Program-made: the position numbers and the translations under genes | DNA from: Chamaesiphon minutus PCC 6605 | Lineage (GTDB): Bacteria > Cyanobacteriota > Cyanobacteriia > Cyanobacteriales > Chamaesiphonaceae | DNA length: 64,000 bases | Direction: 5' to 3' | NCBI RefSeq assembly: GCF_000317145.1 | Contig: NC_019697.1 | Location: 1,240,001 to 1,304,000 of the forward strand | Shown here: positions 62,855 through 64,000 of the stretch, piece after piece | Layout: every line of letters begins with the position of its first letter | Position numbering within the stretch: position 1 is the stretch's first letter | The notes under the pieces: model-generated | What the model saw: the letters and a program-made list of their open reading frames with translations, nothing else | What the model was told of the DNA's origin: nothing | Databases searched by the model: none

Positions 62855-64000
62855 TGGTCAGCAGGTTGGTGAATAGCTCGCTGATTTGGGTGCGATCGCA
62901 GGAAATCGTCGGCAAGGAGCGAGGCAACCGAAACTCGATCGAGCTTTGCGGCTGGCTGATTCTCAAGGTGTCGATCGCTTGTCGCACCACTTCAGCCAAG
63001 TTGGTGGGTTGACGAGAGAGTTCGGCACGTCCGAGTCGAGAATAGTGCAGCAGCGAATTAATCAGATCTTCCATCCGCTGCGTCAGCCGCACGACGGTAT
63101 TTAGTTTGTCAACGCCATCGGCATCCAACACTCGGGCATAATCCTCCATCAAGATATTGGAGTAGTTATGAATCCCGCGCAGTGGCTCTTTGAGATCGTG
63201 AGATGCAATGTAGGCAAATGAATCGAGTTCGCTGTTGCTGCGCTCTAGCTCCAGGTTAATTTCTGCCAAATCGTCTGCCTGCTTGAGAATCACGCCCACA
63301 ATTAGGCTCCGCAGCTCGGTGACAATTTCGATCTCACAAGCTCTCCAGAGCAAAGAGCAACCCTGCACGGTTTCTTGCCACCGTTCAAAGGATTTGCGCG
63401 GCGATAGCCGTGTTTCTCCATCGTCTGTGATTTCTACAGGTTTGTTAGGGTTGCCGCCCCAGTTCACCGTTTGAATCACCTCTGGACGAAACCAGAGAAT
63501 GTAATTTTGATGGAACGCAGAGATCTCTAGCACCAACACGCCACTGGCAACTGCCTTAAAGGATGCTGCGGCTGGGTAAAGCTGAGCGAGCGAGCGCGTC
63601 TCAAATAGGTTGTGCTGAATCTGGGTTTTGACCCAATCTCGCAGGGCTGGCAATTCGGTCTCTGGGGGTGTTTGACCGACACAAATGATTTGGTCTCCCG
63701 CACAAATTGCCGCTCCTGATGCGCTAACGAGATCGAGCAAATTTGAGTCGAGTTGGAGCAACCCATCCAAAAAACGTTCTGACTGAGACAGCGATTCAAC
63801 TAGCTTGCCTTGCAGCGATTTCAAGCTCATCTTGTAATCTAAGTCTTCATGATTTTCCTTGTTGGTCAGTTCGACTGACATCACCTGCCCCACAAACTCA
63901 CAAATCGTTCGCACGTTATAAGGCACATGGCGAGGGGTCGAATGATGACAGGCAATCAGCCCCCACAGCTTTTGGTCTTGGATCGGCGAAATTGACATGG
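62748..64000 (-). pseudogene. Phytochrome-type histidine kinase, C-terminal ATPase domain deleted
   Basis: At least 416 residues visible; the N-terminus lies beyond the window. End of a GAF domain (SISPIQDQKLWGLIACHHSTP), a PHY domain (LLDLVSASGAAICAGDQIICVGQTP ... YILWFRPEVIQTVNWGGNPNKPVEI), HisKA (YIASHDLKEPLRGIHNYSN) and the N box of HATPase ([23 protein letters not shown]). It then ends CKERSTRNL... and stops, instead of the D, F and G boxes. The break coincides with the start of the response regulator, indicating a deletion that removed about 100 residues of the ATPase. Cannot autophosphorylate normally. Confidence 0.85.

Overview
The window is chromosomal DNA from a cyanobacterium. The evidence is the very high density of GCGATCGC (HIP1) and gatcgatcg words, a cyanobacterial phytochrome-type kinase, DUF6335, DUF4342 and other cyanobacterial families, an NDH-2, and 24-bp small dispersed repeats of the kind described from Nostoc genomes. 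The style is Chamaesiphon-like, but the genus cannot be fixed from sequence reading alone. No rRNA, tRNA or CRISPR array was seen.

Layout: 1-10 kb holds two P-type cation ATPases (one cut by the window edge), a pore-less ion-channel relic, a STAS remnant of a SulP permease against a complete ISAs1-type element, and a DUF4342/ExoD pair. 10-15 kb holds an attC-like palindrome, a PQQ beta-propeller gene split by an IS607-type element (serine recombinase, TnpB and a probable omega RNA), a small MITE, a HigA-like antitoxin and an internally deleted FUSC protein. 15-41 kb is an almost entirely minus-strand stress/redox island: cation efflux, MFS, ferrochelatase-like, PepSY, NDH-2 and YggT genes, two diverged copies of a BON-TspO-BON module, a ferredoxin, oxidoreductases, a GH65-HAD fusion, glyoxalase-type proteins, oleate hydratase, HdeD, DsbA-like, Dps and general-stress proteins. 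41.6-46.7 kb has FAD oxidoreductases, a broken PNPOx-like gene and a universal stress protein. 47-57.5 kb is a decayed defence/mobile island: GIY-YIG-HTH fusion, integrase remnant, PD-(D/E)XK-like protein, two toxin-antitoxin-type units, a DUF1016 nuclease without its catalytic core, two adjacent broken genes and an XPB helicase operon. 58-64 kb encodes a multi-PAS histidine kinase, a response regulator and a phytochrome kinase cut through its ATPase domain.

The most striking theme is small-scale gene remodelling. Identical-length 24-bp repeats sit in frame inside at least six genes, and one carries a stop that kills a gene. A 25-bp element sits in opposite orientations in two neighbouring genes and frameshifts both. 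Several other genes have clean internal deletions that remove the functional core (channel pore, nuclease active site, FUSC middle, FAD-domain segment, kinase G boxes, ferredoxin/BON junction). Two insertion sequences can be removed on paper to restore uninterrupted host reading frames, one of them inserted exactly into a HIP1 octamer.
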